A DNA stretch of 9,016 nucleotides from Actinomycetota bacterium. Lineage in GTDB: Bacteria > Actinomycetota > Humimicrobiia > Humimicrobiales > Humimicrobiaceae. The DNA is taken from the NCBI GenBank assembly GCA_023379515.1, contig JAMCQQ010000017.1, positions 1 through 9,016 on the forward strand. Reading direction: 5' to 3'. Shown here piece after piece: positions 1-6,763 of this stretch (the stretch's first letter is position 1; each line of letters starts with the position of its first letter). A program made the translations under genes and the position numbers. The notes beneath the pieces were generated by a model, which worked only from the letters and a program-made list of their open reading frames with translations, made no database searches and had not been told where the DNA came from.

Positions 1-29
1 TCTTTCTCCATTATTGCTTCTGCAATTAT
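1..29 (-). repeat. Near-exact copy of the murG 3' end at the window edge (copy A)
   Basis: Bases 1-29 match bases 518-546 in the same orientation with one mismatch (C at 17 against T at 534). In protein terms both read IIAE-x-IMEKD, with x being Ala in murC and Thr in murG. Bases 15-29 also encode what MurC should have here (IIAEA). Bases 1-14 do not fit MurC and match murG only, which places a junction near bases 15-16. It is either an assembly or read chimera at a contig end, or one side of a tandem duplication of about 517 bp. Confidence 0.85.
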
Positions 30-512
30 ATAATCACTATTTCCAAATCGGGCATTGGAGCCCAGCTCATTTAATTCTCCGCCTACGATTATTGTCGGGT
101 CCAGCTCCATTCCCCTAAGTATTAGTGAGATCATCGAAGTAGTTGTGGTCTTGCCATGGGTCCCTGTAACTGCAATACCCTTTTTACCGTTTAAAATCCA
201 TGCAAGTATGTCACCACGACTGAAAATGGGTATTCTCTTCTCTCCGGCAGCTGCAAGCTCTGGATTATCCTTGGGAATTGCCGTGGAAAAAATAACCGCA
301 TCCCATCCCTCGACATTTTTTCCGTCATGTCCTATATTTACAAGCAGGCCCTCATTTTTGAGCAAATTAGTATATCTTGATTCTTTAATATCCGAGCCTG
401 CGACATGGTATCCCATTCCATTAAGCACTATTGCTATTGCACTCATCCCTGCTCCGCCAATTCCGATAAGATAGAATTTTTTATATTGCTGGAGCCTGTC
501 TTTATTTTCCAT
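1..512 (-). CDS. murC: UDP-N-acetylmuramate--L-alanine ligase MurC, N-terminal part (cut by left edge)
   Basis: MurC is the cytoplasmic ATP-dependent ligase that joins L-Ala to UDP-MurNAc, the first stem-peptide step. The window shows 170 codons. Residues 17-25 form the Rossmann-like nucleotide-sugar binding loop (GIGGAGMSA), and residues 117-125 form the ATP P-loop GTHGKTTTT with the His typical of MurC rather than MurD, E or F. NARFG then DYIIAEA (153-166) follow as in the family. Full MurC proteins are about 450-480 residues, so roughly two thirds is missing. The ATG at 510-512 lies inside the murG 3' end (11-nt overlap), which fits coupled translation. Oddity: the family continues EADESDGSF, but here the reading after EA is IMEK, matching the murG tail. 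The last about 14 bases are therefore probably not true murC sequence. Identity is certain; the extreme left end is doubtful. Confidence 0.95.
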   Translation of the reverse strand, partial: MENKDRLQQYKKFYLIGIGGAGMSAIAIVLNGMGYHVAGSDIKESRYTNLLKNEGLLVNIGHDGKNVEGWDAVIFSTAIPKDNPELAAAGEKRIPIFSRGDILAWILNGKKGIAVTGTHGKTTTTSMISLILRGMELDPTIIVGGELNELGSNARFGNSDYIIAEAIMEK

Positions 513-1668
513 AGCCGTCTTTCTCCATTATTGTTTCTGCAATTATTTTTGCACTGTCCATGCTGGCAATTCTTAGCTTTGCTTCTTTAAGTGAAAAATA
601 TTTTTCTTTATTGTTTGCAAGCAAATTATTAATTTCGCGTGCAAGATTTTCCTTATTTAAATCCTTGTCCAATATCATAACAGCCTTTTTGTTTTTAACC
701 AGATACTCTGCATTATAAAACTGATGATTATCGACAGCTCTCGGGAACGGAATTAAAATTGATGGAATGTTTGTAATTGCCAATTCAGCAATCGTATTGG
801 CGCCGGCTCTTGAAATTATAAGATCTGCAATTGTATAAATCTTGTTCATCTCATTGGCATAAGGAAGTAAGCGAAACAATAACCTGTCATTTTCATTACG
901 AATATTTTTTAATTTTTTACTGGCCTCCTCATAGTACCTGTTGCCGCATATAAGTATTATCTGAATATTGCTGTCATTTTTGAAATAATCATAGAGGCCC
1001 ATAACTGCAGTATTAATTTTTTCCGCTCCCAGACTGCCGCCAAAAGCTGCAATCGTAAACCTTTCTTTTTGAAAATCCCAATTCCGAAAATCCTGCCCGG
1101 CATAAATTGAATCTTTTATTTGCCTTCTGACAGGATTTCCTGTAAAAACAATCTTATTATTTCCAGGTTTAAAAAATTTACCGGTATCCTCGAAACTGAT
1201 GAATATATATCTTGAAAATCTGGAAAATATCTTATTCAATCTGCCTGGTATGTAATTTTGCTCATGAAGGCCAAAATTTTTTCTTAAAAATATTGCAGCT
1301 GCAAGTACCGGCCCGCAGACATAGCCTCCCATCCCGATTATGAAATCGGGTTTGAAATTAATTATCAGTGAAAACGAGCTAAAAAATCCTGCCATTGAAA
1401 AAACAAAAAACTTTAGATAATTTAAAATCTTTTTAAAATAATTGTTTGTATTTATAATGCCTGATGCCTTTATGGTTCGAAAATCCATGCCAAGCTCAGG
1501 TATAAACTTATTTTCCATTCCTCTTTTGGTTCCTACAAAAACTTGCCTGATATATGGATATTTTTCTTTAATAAATTCTGATATTGCAACAGCCGGATAT
1601 ATATGGCCTGCCGTCCCACCGCCGCATATTAAGATGCTTTTTATGGAATTCCTATTTTCTTTATCCAT
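502..1668 (-). CDS. murG: UDP-GlcNAc:lipid I N-acetylglucosaminyltransferase MurG
   Basis: MurG is a GT28-type GT-B transferase on the inner face of the membrane that adds GlcNAc to lipid I to make lipid II. The protein is 388 residues, slightly longer than the usual 355-370. Visible motifs are the first G-loop GGGTAGHIYPA (16-26), GGYVCGP (114-120), HEQNYIPG (135-142), TGNPVR (176-181), the third G-loop GGSLGA (210-215), SRAGANTIAE (286-295) and the donor-binding stretch PFPRAVDNHQFYNA (308-321 region). A hydrophobic patch at about 87-104 fits the known membrane-association face. The frame is open up to 1773, but those 35 extra codons lie in ftsW and have no family match. The ATG at 1668 has a good AGGTG 7 nt upstream and places GGGTAGH close to the N-terminus as usual. 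It overlaps the ftsW stop by 8 nt and the murC start by 11 nt. Confidence 0.97.
   Translation of the reverse strand: MDKENRNSIKSILICGGGTAGHIYPAVAISEFIKEKYPYIRQVFVGTKRGMENKFIPELGMDFRTIKASGIINTNNYFKKILNYLKFFVFSMAGFFSSFSLIINFKPDFIIGMGGYVCGPVLAAAIFLRKNFGLHEQNYIPGRLNKIFSRFSRYIFISFEDTGKFFKPGNNKIVFTGNPVRRQIKDSIYAGQDFRNWDFQKERFTIAAFGGSLGAEKINTAVMGLYDYFKNDSNIQIILICGNRYYEEASKKLKNIRNENDRLLFRLLPYANEMNKIYTIADLIISRAGANTIAELAITNIPSILIPFPRAVDNHQFYNAEYLVKNKKAVMILDKDLNKENLAREINNLLANNKEKYFSLKEAKLRIASMDSAKIIAETIMEKDGYGK
518..546 (-). repeat. murG 3' end matching the left window edge (copy B)
   Basis: This is the partner of the repeat at 1-29. Here the sequence is in its natural place, encoding the last residues of MurG (IIAETIMEKD), and it contains the GGAG that may act as the murC ribosome binding site. 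The two copies are 517 bp apart in direct orientation and differ at one base. Confidence 0.85.
523..526 (-). promoter_or_regulatory. Possible ribosome binding site of murC
   Basis: On the minus strand GGAG lies 10 nt before the murC ATG, inside the murG coding end. The spacing is a little long, so initiation probably also relies on ribosomes finishing murG, whose stop codon overlaps the murC start. The site falls inside the sequence that is repeated at 1-29. Confidence 0.45.
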
Positions 1669-2830
1669 TATCCCGCACCTGCATTTCAATTTTATTTGTG
1701 GAAGTAATATTTTGCCTTGAAATATTAAGCAATATTCCTGCACAGGCCATATTGACCAGAAGTGATGAGCCACCGGAACTGATAAACGGAAGTGTCAACC
1801 CTGTGACAGGCATAAGCCCGATAACTACGGCTATATTTATAACAGATTGAGCAATGATTAAACCTGTGATGGCTCCCGCAAGAGTTCTTCCGAAATAATC
1901 TTCGGTTTTAAGGCATATCCTAATGCCGATAAAGGCCAGCAACAAAAACAATGCTACAACAACCAGGGTCCCCACCAGCCCAAACTCTTCACCGATTATT
2001 GCAAAGATGAAATCTGTATGGGCCTCAGGCAGATAGGAATATTTCTGAATACTGTTACCTAAGCCCAGCCCGATAATATTACCGGAACCCAGGGCTATAA
2101 GTGACTGGTTAACCTGAAAATTAACCCCACTTGCTTCAGCGGTCCTGTTGAAAAAAGCAAAGATTCTTTCCCGCCTGTACTCCTCCATAAACATATAGAT
2201 AACAAGAACTGCAACACCTATAAATCCGAGACTGATCATGTGCGGATATCTTACATTGCCAATAAAAAATATTAAAAATATCACGATCCATATAATTACA
2301 GCTGTTCCAAAATCAGGCTCAAGGAAAATTAGTAAAGTAATGACAAGCAGTGTGACAAAAGAGGGCCACAAAATATTTTTGAAGACACTATTCTCCTTGT
2401 ATCTTTTATTTAAACTGTCGCAGACAAAAATAATTATTGCAATTTTTGCAATTTCAGAAGGCTGGATGTTGAAGAAAAATAAATTCAGCCATCTTCTGGA
2501 TCCTCCAACGACACTGCTTAGGCCCGGTATCAATACGAGTGCAAGAAGACCAATCGAAATTAAAATAAAAAAAATGGAAAATTTTGAATAAAATTTGTAA
2601 TTGATCTTAGAAAGTATGATAAATACTATGAATGATATGACCCACCATACAATCTGTCTTCTGATAAACCAATAGGGATCATTAAAATATCTATCCCCTA
2701 CTGTAATTGAAGCACTCGAAACCATTACTATGCCTATAATTGACAGGATAAAAACAATTACAAAAATAAAATAATATTCGATATTTATTTTTAAAACATT
2801 GTATCTTTGAAATTTTTCTTCTTCAGCCAT
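1661..2830 (-). CDS. ftsW: SEDS peptidoglycan glycosyltransferase FtsW
   Basis: FtsW polymerises lipid II into glycan strands at the septum, working with its class B PBP partner FtsI, whose gene is at the right end of this cluster. The protein has 389 residues with about ten hydrophobic segments (for example 20-38, 60-74, 84-103, 153-191, 198-214, 282-303, 318-340, 347-370). Family signatures are GGSRRW (109-114), QPSEIAK (123-129), EPDFGT (171-176), QSLIALGSG (242-250), YLPEAHTDFIFA (266-277) and PFISSGGSS (348-356). Asp273 in HTDF matches the catalytic Asp known in RodA and FtsW, in the large outer loop. RodA and SpoVE are close relatives; placement between murD and murG next to ftsI favours FtsW, although a SpoVE-like role cannot be excluded. 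The ATG overlaps the murD TGA by 8 nt. No strong Shine-Dalgarno is visible (AAGAAAA only), so coupling to murD is likely. Confidence 0.95.
   Translation of the reverse strand: MAEEEKFQRYNVLKINIEYYFIFVIVFILSIIGIVMVSSASITVGDRYFNDPYWFIRRQIVWWVISFIVFIILSKINYKFYSKFSIFFILISIGLLALVLIPGLSSVVGGSRRWLNLFFFNIQPSEIAKIAIIIFVCDSLNKRYKENSVFKNILWPSFVTLLVITLLIFLEPDFGTAVIIWIVIFLIFFIGNVRYPHMISLGFIGVAVLVIYMFMEEYRRERIFAFFNRTAEASGVNFQVNQSLIALGSGNIIGLGLGNSIQKYSYLPEAHTDFIFAIIGEEFGLVGTLVVVALFLLLAFIGIRICLKTEDYFGRTLAGAITGLIIAQSVINIAVVIGLMPVTGLTLPFISSGGSSLLVNMACAGILLNISRQNITSTNKIEMQVRDNG
1676..1680 (-). promoter_or_regulatory. Ribosome binding site that fixes the murG start
   Basis: AGGTG on the minus strand ends 7 nt before the ATG at 1668. 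This supports 1668 as the start instead of the upstream in-frame ATG at 1773, which would bury over 100 nt of murG inside ftsW. Confidence 0.65.
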
Positions 2831-4271
2831 TATTTTTTCTTTTCAAGATCAAATTTTTAAATTTTCTACCTCTGTCTTTATAGTCGCTGAACATATCAAA
2901 ACTGGCACATGCCGGAGAAAGTAAGAAAACATCGCCAGGTTCTGTAACCTCAAAACCTTTATTTACTGCTTCTTCAAGAGAATTGCAAAGATAAACTTCA
3001 TACCCTGTTTCTTTTTGCTTTTTTATCAAATTTAAAATCTTGTTCTTTGTCTCTCCAATTAGAATCAGATTCAGAACTGTATCGTTTAAATATGCCAGCA
3101 ATGCGCTGAAATCCATTTCCTTGTCCTTGCCGCCCAGAATAAGCGTTACTTCTTTATTAAAACTTGATAATGCCTTGATGGTAGAATCGGGATTTGTTGC
3201 CTTGGAATCATTGAAACACCTGATGCCGTTGACAATTTCAATAAATTCTATCCTGTGCTGAAGTGTTTTGAAATTCTTGACGTTTTTTTCAATGCTGGCA
3301 TCATCAACATTAAAAATCTTTGCAGAGCCCAGACATGCCATAATATTTAAGATATTATGCTCTCCAATCAGGTTCATTTTTGAAATATCAATCTTTCCCG
3401 CATTGCCTTTTATTTCGTAATAAATATTGTTGTCTTTATAATAAATAAAATTATCGCCAGTCTGCCGATTGGATTTATTGAACCCATATTTGATAATATT
3501 CAAATTGGATTGACAGTAGTAATTTTTTTCCTTAAGCTTTTTATTGATTAAGATATCATCAACATTAAAAATCCCCCAGTCAGATCCGTCCAGATTTGAA
3601 AATATTTTAAACTTTATATCTGCATAATTATCCATAGTGTAATGCCTGTCCATATGATCGTTGGTTATATTCAAAAGCACCGCAACATGGGGTTTGAAAG
3701 TGTAAATTCTTTCAAGCTGAAAGCTGCTTATTTCAATAACTCTGATTGCATTTTTGGAATATCCGCAGTCTATCGTGTTTATTAAAGGGTTACCGATATT
3801 TCCGCATGCAACAGCTTCTCTGCCTGATTCTGCAAGAATTTTTTCAATTAAAGTAACAACCGTTGTTTTACCATTGGTCCCGGTGACACCGATTGTTTTT
3901 TTCTTTGACTGGTCAGGCATTAATTTCCAGGCAAATTCTATCTCACTCCAAATTGGTATCCCTCTTTTATCGGCCTCTTTAATTATGGCGATATTATTCG
4001 GAATACCAGGACTGACTATTGTCAGATCTATCCCCTTTATAATATCAGTATTTTCATTTATCTTTTCATCAAGCTTTATTTCCAATTTAAAACTTTTTGT
4101 TTTTTTAATTTCCTTAAAGTTGGATTCAATATCAATACAAGGATTGCTGTCCATTCCCAATACGCTTACTGGTAATAAGGCGAGTTTTTTTATGACAGAA
4201 ATACCACTTTTCGCCAGGCCCAAAACCAGGATATTTTTATTTTTCAAAAAGTTCTTGATTTCCAAATTCAT
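2823..4271 (-). CDS. murD: UDP-N-acetylmuramoyl-L-alanine--D-glutamate ligase MurD
   Basis: MurD is the cytoplasmic ATP-dependent ligase that adds D-Glu to UDP-MurNAc-L-Ala. The protein has 482 residues, longer than the 438 of E. coli, with much of the extra length in a charged stretch at about 240-295. Domain 1 carries the LVLGLAKSGIS loop (15-25) and SPGIP (87-91). Domain 2 has the P-loop GVTGTNGKTT (128-137), EISSFQLE (180-187), NITNDHMDRH (201-210) and Lys220, the likely carbamylated lysine. The interdomain region holds GEHNILN (303-309). Domain 3 has LQHRIE (337-342), FNDSKATN (353-360), LGGKDKEMDF (379-388) and LSPACASFDMF (451-461), all typical of MurD. The EISSFQLE and SPACASFD motifs separate it from MurC, E and F. 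It starts 2 nt after the mraY TAG without a clear Shine-Dalgarno, so it probably depends on reinitiation. Confidence 0.97.
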   Translation of the reverse strand: MNLEIKNFLKNKNILVLGLAKSGISVIKKLALLPVSVLGMDSNPCIDIESNFKEIKKTKSFKLEIKLDEKINENTDIIKGIDLTIVSPGIPNNIAIIKEADKRGIPIWSEIEFAWKLMPDQSKKKTIGVTGTNGKTTVVTLIEKILAESGREAVACGNIGNPLINTIDCGYSKNAIRVIEISSFQLERIYTFKPHVAVLLNITNDHMDRHYTMDNYADIKFKIFSNLDGSDWGIFNVDDILINKKLKEKNYYCQSNLNIIKYGFNKSNRQTGDNFIYYKDNNIYYEIKGNAGKIDISKMNLIGEHNILNIMACLGSAKIFNVDDASIEKNVKNFKTLQHRIEFIEIVNGIRCFNDSKATNPDSTIKALSSFNKEVTLILGGKDKEMDFSALLAYLNDTVLNLILIGETKNKILNLIKKQKETGYEVYLCNSLEEAVNKGFEVTEPGDVFLLSPACASFDMFSDYKDRGRKFKNLILKRKNNG

Positions 4272-4273
4272 TT

Positions 4274-5287
4274 CTAGTCTAAAAATTTAAAGTAATAAAT
4301 GAAAAATCCAACTCCTGAAAAAAGAACACAGACTATCCAGAATCGTATAATGACCTTTATTTCCGCCCACCCAAGGAGCTCAAAGTGATGGTGGAGAGGG
4401 GCCATCTTAAATACCCGTTTTTTGCGTATCTTAAACCATATAACCTGTATAATTACCGAAAGAGTTTCCAGAACAAATAATCCGCCTATTATTAACAGCA
4501 ATATTTCCTGTTTTAAAATTATTGCAACAGCAGCTATCAAGCCGCCCAGGCCAAATGAGCCCGTGTCACCCATAAAAATTTCGGCGGGAGCCGTGTTCCA
4601 CCACAAAAAAGCGGCACATGCTGCAATTGCCGCCCCACAAATAACCGCTATGTCTATCCCAAATGAAACATTGGAGATTGTCCATTCCAGAAATGCAATA
4701 AAACAGAAAATTGCCAGAACTATCGATGCGCTGCCTGCTGCAAGACCATCGAGCCCATCAGTTAAATTTACTGCATTGGTCGTTGAGATGATGATAATGG
4801 CAGGAATAATATAATACCAGTTTCCAAGCTGAAATTTTAAGCTGGTGAGCGGAATACTCAATGACGTATCAAGATTAATAACATACTTCGCAACAAGAAA
4901 GAAATAAATGCATACGATCACCAGAAGCAATATTTTTACCCATCCCCGGAGCCCAAGGGACCTCTGCTTCCTAAGTGACATATAATCATCAATAAAACCA
5001 ATAAGACCGCACATCAGGAAAACAGAAACTACAAAAATTCCTTCATAGCTGAATACATCATGCCTGTAGAATTTGATGATTGATACTCCTGCATAAGAGA
5101 TTAAAGCCGCTACGATAAATACTATTCCGCCCATTGTTGGCGTACCGGATTTGGTTGAATGTGATTTTGGTCCGTCGATTCTAATGCTCTGACCGATTTT
5201 TCTTTTTCTTTGTATCTTTATAAATAATGGGGTAAAAAACAGTGAAATCAGCCCACCGAATATAATTGAAAGAAAGATCCAGTTCAT
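4274..5287 (-). CDS. mraY: Phospho-N-acetylmuramoyl-pentapeptide transferase MraY
   Basis: MraY is the integral membrane enzyme that moves phospho-MurNAc-pentapeptide from UDP onto undecaprenyl phosphate, giving lipid I for MurG. The protein has 337 residues, within the usual 320-360, and about ten hydrophobic helices. Conserved cytoplasmic motifs are HSTKSGTPTMGG (43-54), FIDDYM with Asp100-Asp101 (98-103), NAVNLTDGLDGLA (171-183), FMGDTGS with Asp241 (238-244) and the histidine motif MAPLHHHFE (295-303), which is diagnostic for MraY against WecA/TagO relatives. The Asp and His residues form the Mg2+ and substrate site in the family. The ATG at 5287 has a good AGAGGA 6 nt upstream and follows a 48-nt gap after murF, the only real gap in the cluster. 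It ends in TAG 2 nt before murD. Confidence 0.98.
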   Translation of the reverse strand: MNWIFLSIIFGGLISLFFTPLFIKIQRKRKIGQSIRIDGPKSHSTKSGTPTMGGIVFIVAALISYAGVSIIKFYRHDVFSYEGIFVVSVFLMCGLIGFIDDYMSLRKQRSLGLRGWVKILLLVIVCIYFFLVAKYVINLDTSLSIPLTSLKFQLGNWYYIIPAIIIISTTNAVNLTDGLDGLAAGSASIVLAIFCFIAFLEWTISNVSFGIDIAVICGAAIAACAAFLWWNTAPAEIFMGDTGSFGLGGLIAAVAIILKQEILLLIIGGLFVLETLSVIIQVIWFKIRKKRVFKMAPLHHHFELLGWAEIKVIIRFWIVCVLFSGVGFFIYYFKFLD

Positions 5288-5290
5288 AAT

Positions 5291-5335
5291 TTATCCTCTG
5301 AAATAAAAAAATTTAAAAACATAAAAATAAACCAT
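5291..5335 (-). other. 14-codon micro-ORF filling the murF-mraY gap (uncertain)
   Basis: An ATG follows the murF TAA with no spacer and opens a 14-codon frame (MVYFYVFKFFYFRG) that ends in TAA two codons... that is, 3 nt before the mraY ATG, in the same frame as mraY. Its last two sense codons, AGA GGA, are the mraY Shine-Dalgarno. Eight of 14 residues are Phe or Tyr, which is what runs of T in AT-rich DNA give by chance. No separate ribosome binding site is seen. It might relay ribosomes from murF to mraY, but it may well be meaningless. Confidence 0.15.
5294..5299 (-). promoter_or_regulatory. Ribosome binding site of mraY
   Basis: AGAGGA on the minus strand sits 6 nt before the mraY ATG in the murF-mraY gap. 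It is among the clearest Shine-Dalgarno sites in the window, consistent with mraY being the one internal gene not directly coupled to its predecessor. Confidence 0.75.
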
Positions 5336-6763
5336 TTAATTAATAAAATCCAGCAGGCTTTCAAGCCTGTTTGTTCTTGATCCTTTAATAAGGATAACAT
5401 CGCCGGCTTTTAAAAAACTTTTTAATTTACCGCCAAGATTTCCTTTATCAGTAAAATAATGTGATTTCCCAGGTAAAAAACCTAAGCAAATCTTTTCCGA
5501 AAGCCTGCCGGCTGCAATAACCACATCTATATCTCTCTCCTTTAAGTATTGACCAATCTCAAAGTGCAGCCGCTCGCTTTCATCTCCAAGCTCCAGCATA
5601 TCTGCAAGTATTACAACACTTCTGCCTTTATTTTTGGAAGCTACCAGCTTGAGCGTATCAATTGCTTTTTTCATTGACAGGGGGCTTGCATTATAACAAT
5701 CATTAATAATAATTTTATCTCCTTTTATTATTACTTCCATCCTTTTGTTCTCTAAAACCGTACTTTCAATGCCTTCCCTTATCACTTCCGGTTCAAGTTT
5801 TAAAAAATTACATATTGCCGCGGCACAGCATGCATTATAAAGATTATGATAACCTGACACATGTAAATTTATTTCCGTAAGCTTTTTCTTATTTTTATAA
5901 AAATCAAAAGAAAATTTTCCATATTCATCCATATCCTTTTCAAGAAAATTAAAATCAAGATTATTATTGCGTCCGAATTTCAAGACTTTGCACTTTGCTC
6001 TTTTCTCAATAAAATCTGTCCAATCATCATCATTATTTAAAAAAAGCACACCCTTTTTTATGGCAATGAACTCTGCCATTTCTGATTTTGCCAGTGCTAT
6101 TTCCTCAATGTTTTTAAAAAATTCAAGATGAGAAGGACCAATTGCAGTTATTGCTCCTATATCCAGGTTTATGACCTTAGAAAGTTTCCCGATCTGGCCA
6201 TTTGCTCTCATACCAAGTTCGGCAATGAAAAATTGAGTCTTTTTATCAATTTCAAGAACAGATTTGGATATTCCAATCTCTGTGTTGAAATTTTTTGGGG
6301 TAAATTTTGTATTAAAAACCCTGCTCAATACACCTGCTACAAAATCTTTTGTTGTAGTCTTGCCAACACTGCCGGTTATGCCTATCACAATGGGATTGAA
6401 TTTCCTGATATAATGATAGCTAATATCCTGCAGAAAGTTTAAATTATTTTCAGTCTCCAGCACCAACATATTGTTCCATATATCAGATTTTGTTTTACTC
6501 TTCCAGCAAGAAACCATATCATGGAACCTTGATTCAAAAATAAAACCAGAGGCTCCCTTATTTAAAGCATCGCCAATAAAATCATGTCCATTATAATTTT
6601 CGCCTGCAACAGGTATAAAAAAATCCTCTTCTTCTATTGTTCTGGTATCTGTGGATATTGAAACCAGCTTAAAATTCTGCAAACTGTTATTTTTGCAGCC
6701 ATAAACAGTTGAATTGGTCCAATCCAGTATTTCCTTTAATTTTATTTTACTGCCAAGTTTCAT
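5336..6763 (-). CDS. murF: UDP-N-acetylmuramoyl-tripeptide--D-alanyl-D-alanine ligase MurF
   Basis: MurF is the cytoplasmic ATP-dependent ligase that adds D-Ala-D-Ala, completing the UDP-MurNAc-pentapeptide used by MraY. The protein has 475 residues, a normal length. The N-terminal domain shows SISTDTR (35-41) and the PVAGENYNGHDF stretch (51-62) typical of MurE/MurF uridine-binding domains. The central domain has the P-loop GITGSVGKTTTKD (128-140), NTEIGI (160-165), ELGMRANGQI (182-191) and GPSHLEFF (209-216). The C-terminal part has NDCYNASP (354-361), LADMLELGDES (386-396) and KGSRTNRLE (460-468). NDCYNASP and ADMLELG are hallmarks of MurF. The start overlaps the murE TGA by 4 nt (ATGA), with AAAGGA 9 nt upstream. 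It is followed by the only gap in the cluster. Confidence 0.97.
   Translation of the reverse strand: MKLGSKIKLKEILDWTNSTVYGCKNNSLQNFKLVSISTDTRTIEEEDFFIPVAGENYNGHDFIGDALNKGASGFIFESRFHDMVSCWKSKTKSDIWNNMLVLETENNLNFLQDISYHYIRKFNPIVIGITGSVGKTTTKDFVAGVLSRVFNTKFTPKNFNTEIGISKSVLEIDKKTQFFIAELGMRANGQIGKLSKVINLDIGAITAIGPSHLEFFKNIEEIALAKSEMAEFIAIKKGVLFLNNDDDWTDFIEKRAKCKVLKFGRNNNLDFNFLEKDMDEYGKFSFDFYKNKKKLTEINLHVSGYHNLYNACCAAAICNFLKLEPEVIREGIESTVLENKRMEVIIKGDKIIINDCYNASPLSMKKAIDTLKLVASKNKGRSVVILADMLELGDESERLHFEIGQYLKERDIDVVIAAGRLSEKICLGFLPGKSHYFTDKGNLGGKLKSFLKAGDVILIKGSRTNRLESLLDFIN

Noticed and set aside
55..474. A 139-residue plus-strand open frame
   Set aside because: It is antisense to the conserved N-terminal part of murC; its low-complexity Ser/Pro/Ile content is typical of a shadow frame.
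1669..1773. N-terminal extension of murG by 35 codons
   Set aside because: The extension lies entirely in the ftsW coding end and has no MurG-family match. The ATG at 1668 has a proper ribosome binding site and gives the usual distance to the first G-loop.
3754..4290. A 178-residue open frame on the plus strand with several hydrophobic stretches
   Set aside because: It lies wholly antisense to the well-supported murD (and the end of mraY). Its hydrophobic look comes from reading the complement of Lys/Asn/Ile-rich codons, and no family motif is visible.
4422..4814. A 130-residue plus-strand open frame
   Set aside because: It is antisense to the most conserved part of mraY, with no recognisable domain and no supporting start signal.
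5288..5335. Possible terminator or internal promoter in the murF-mraY gap
   Set aside because: The stretch is simply A/T-rich; I see no GC stem followed by a T run and no convincing -35/-10 pair on the minus strand.
6760..6763. Possible use of TGA as a sense codon (alternative genetic code)
   Set aside because: TGA ends murE and murD exactly where the families end and where the next start overlaps, and no internal TGA is needed to keep any gene open.
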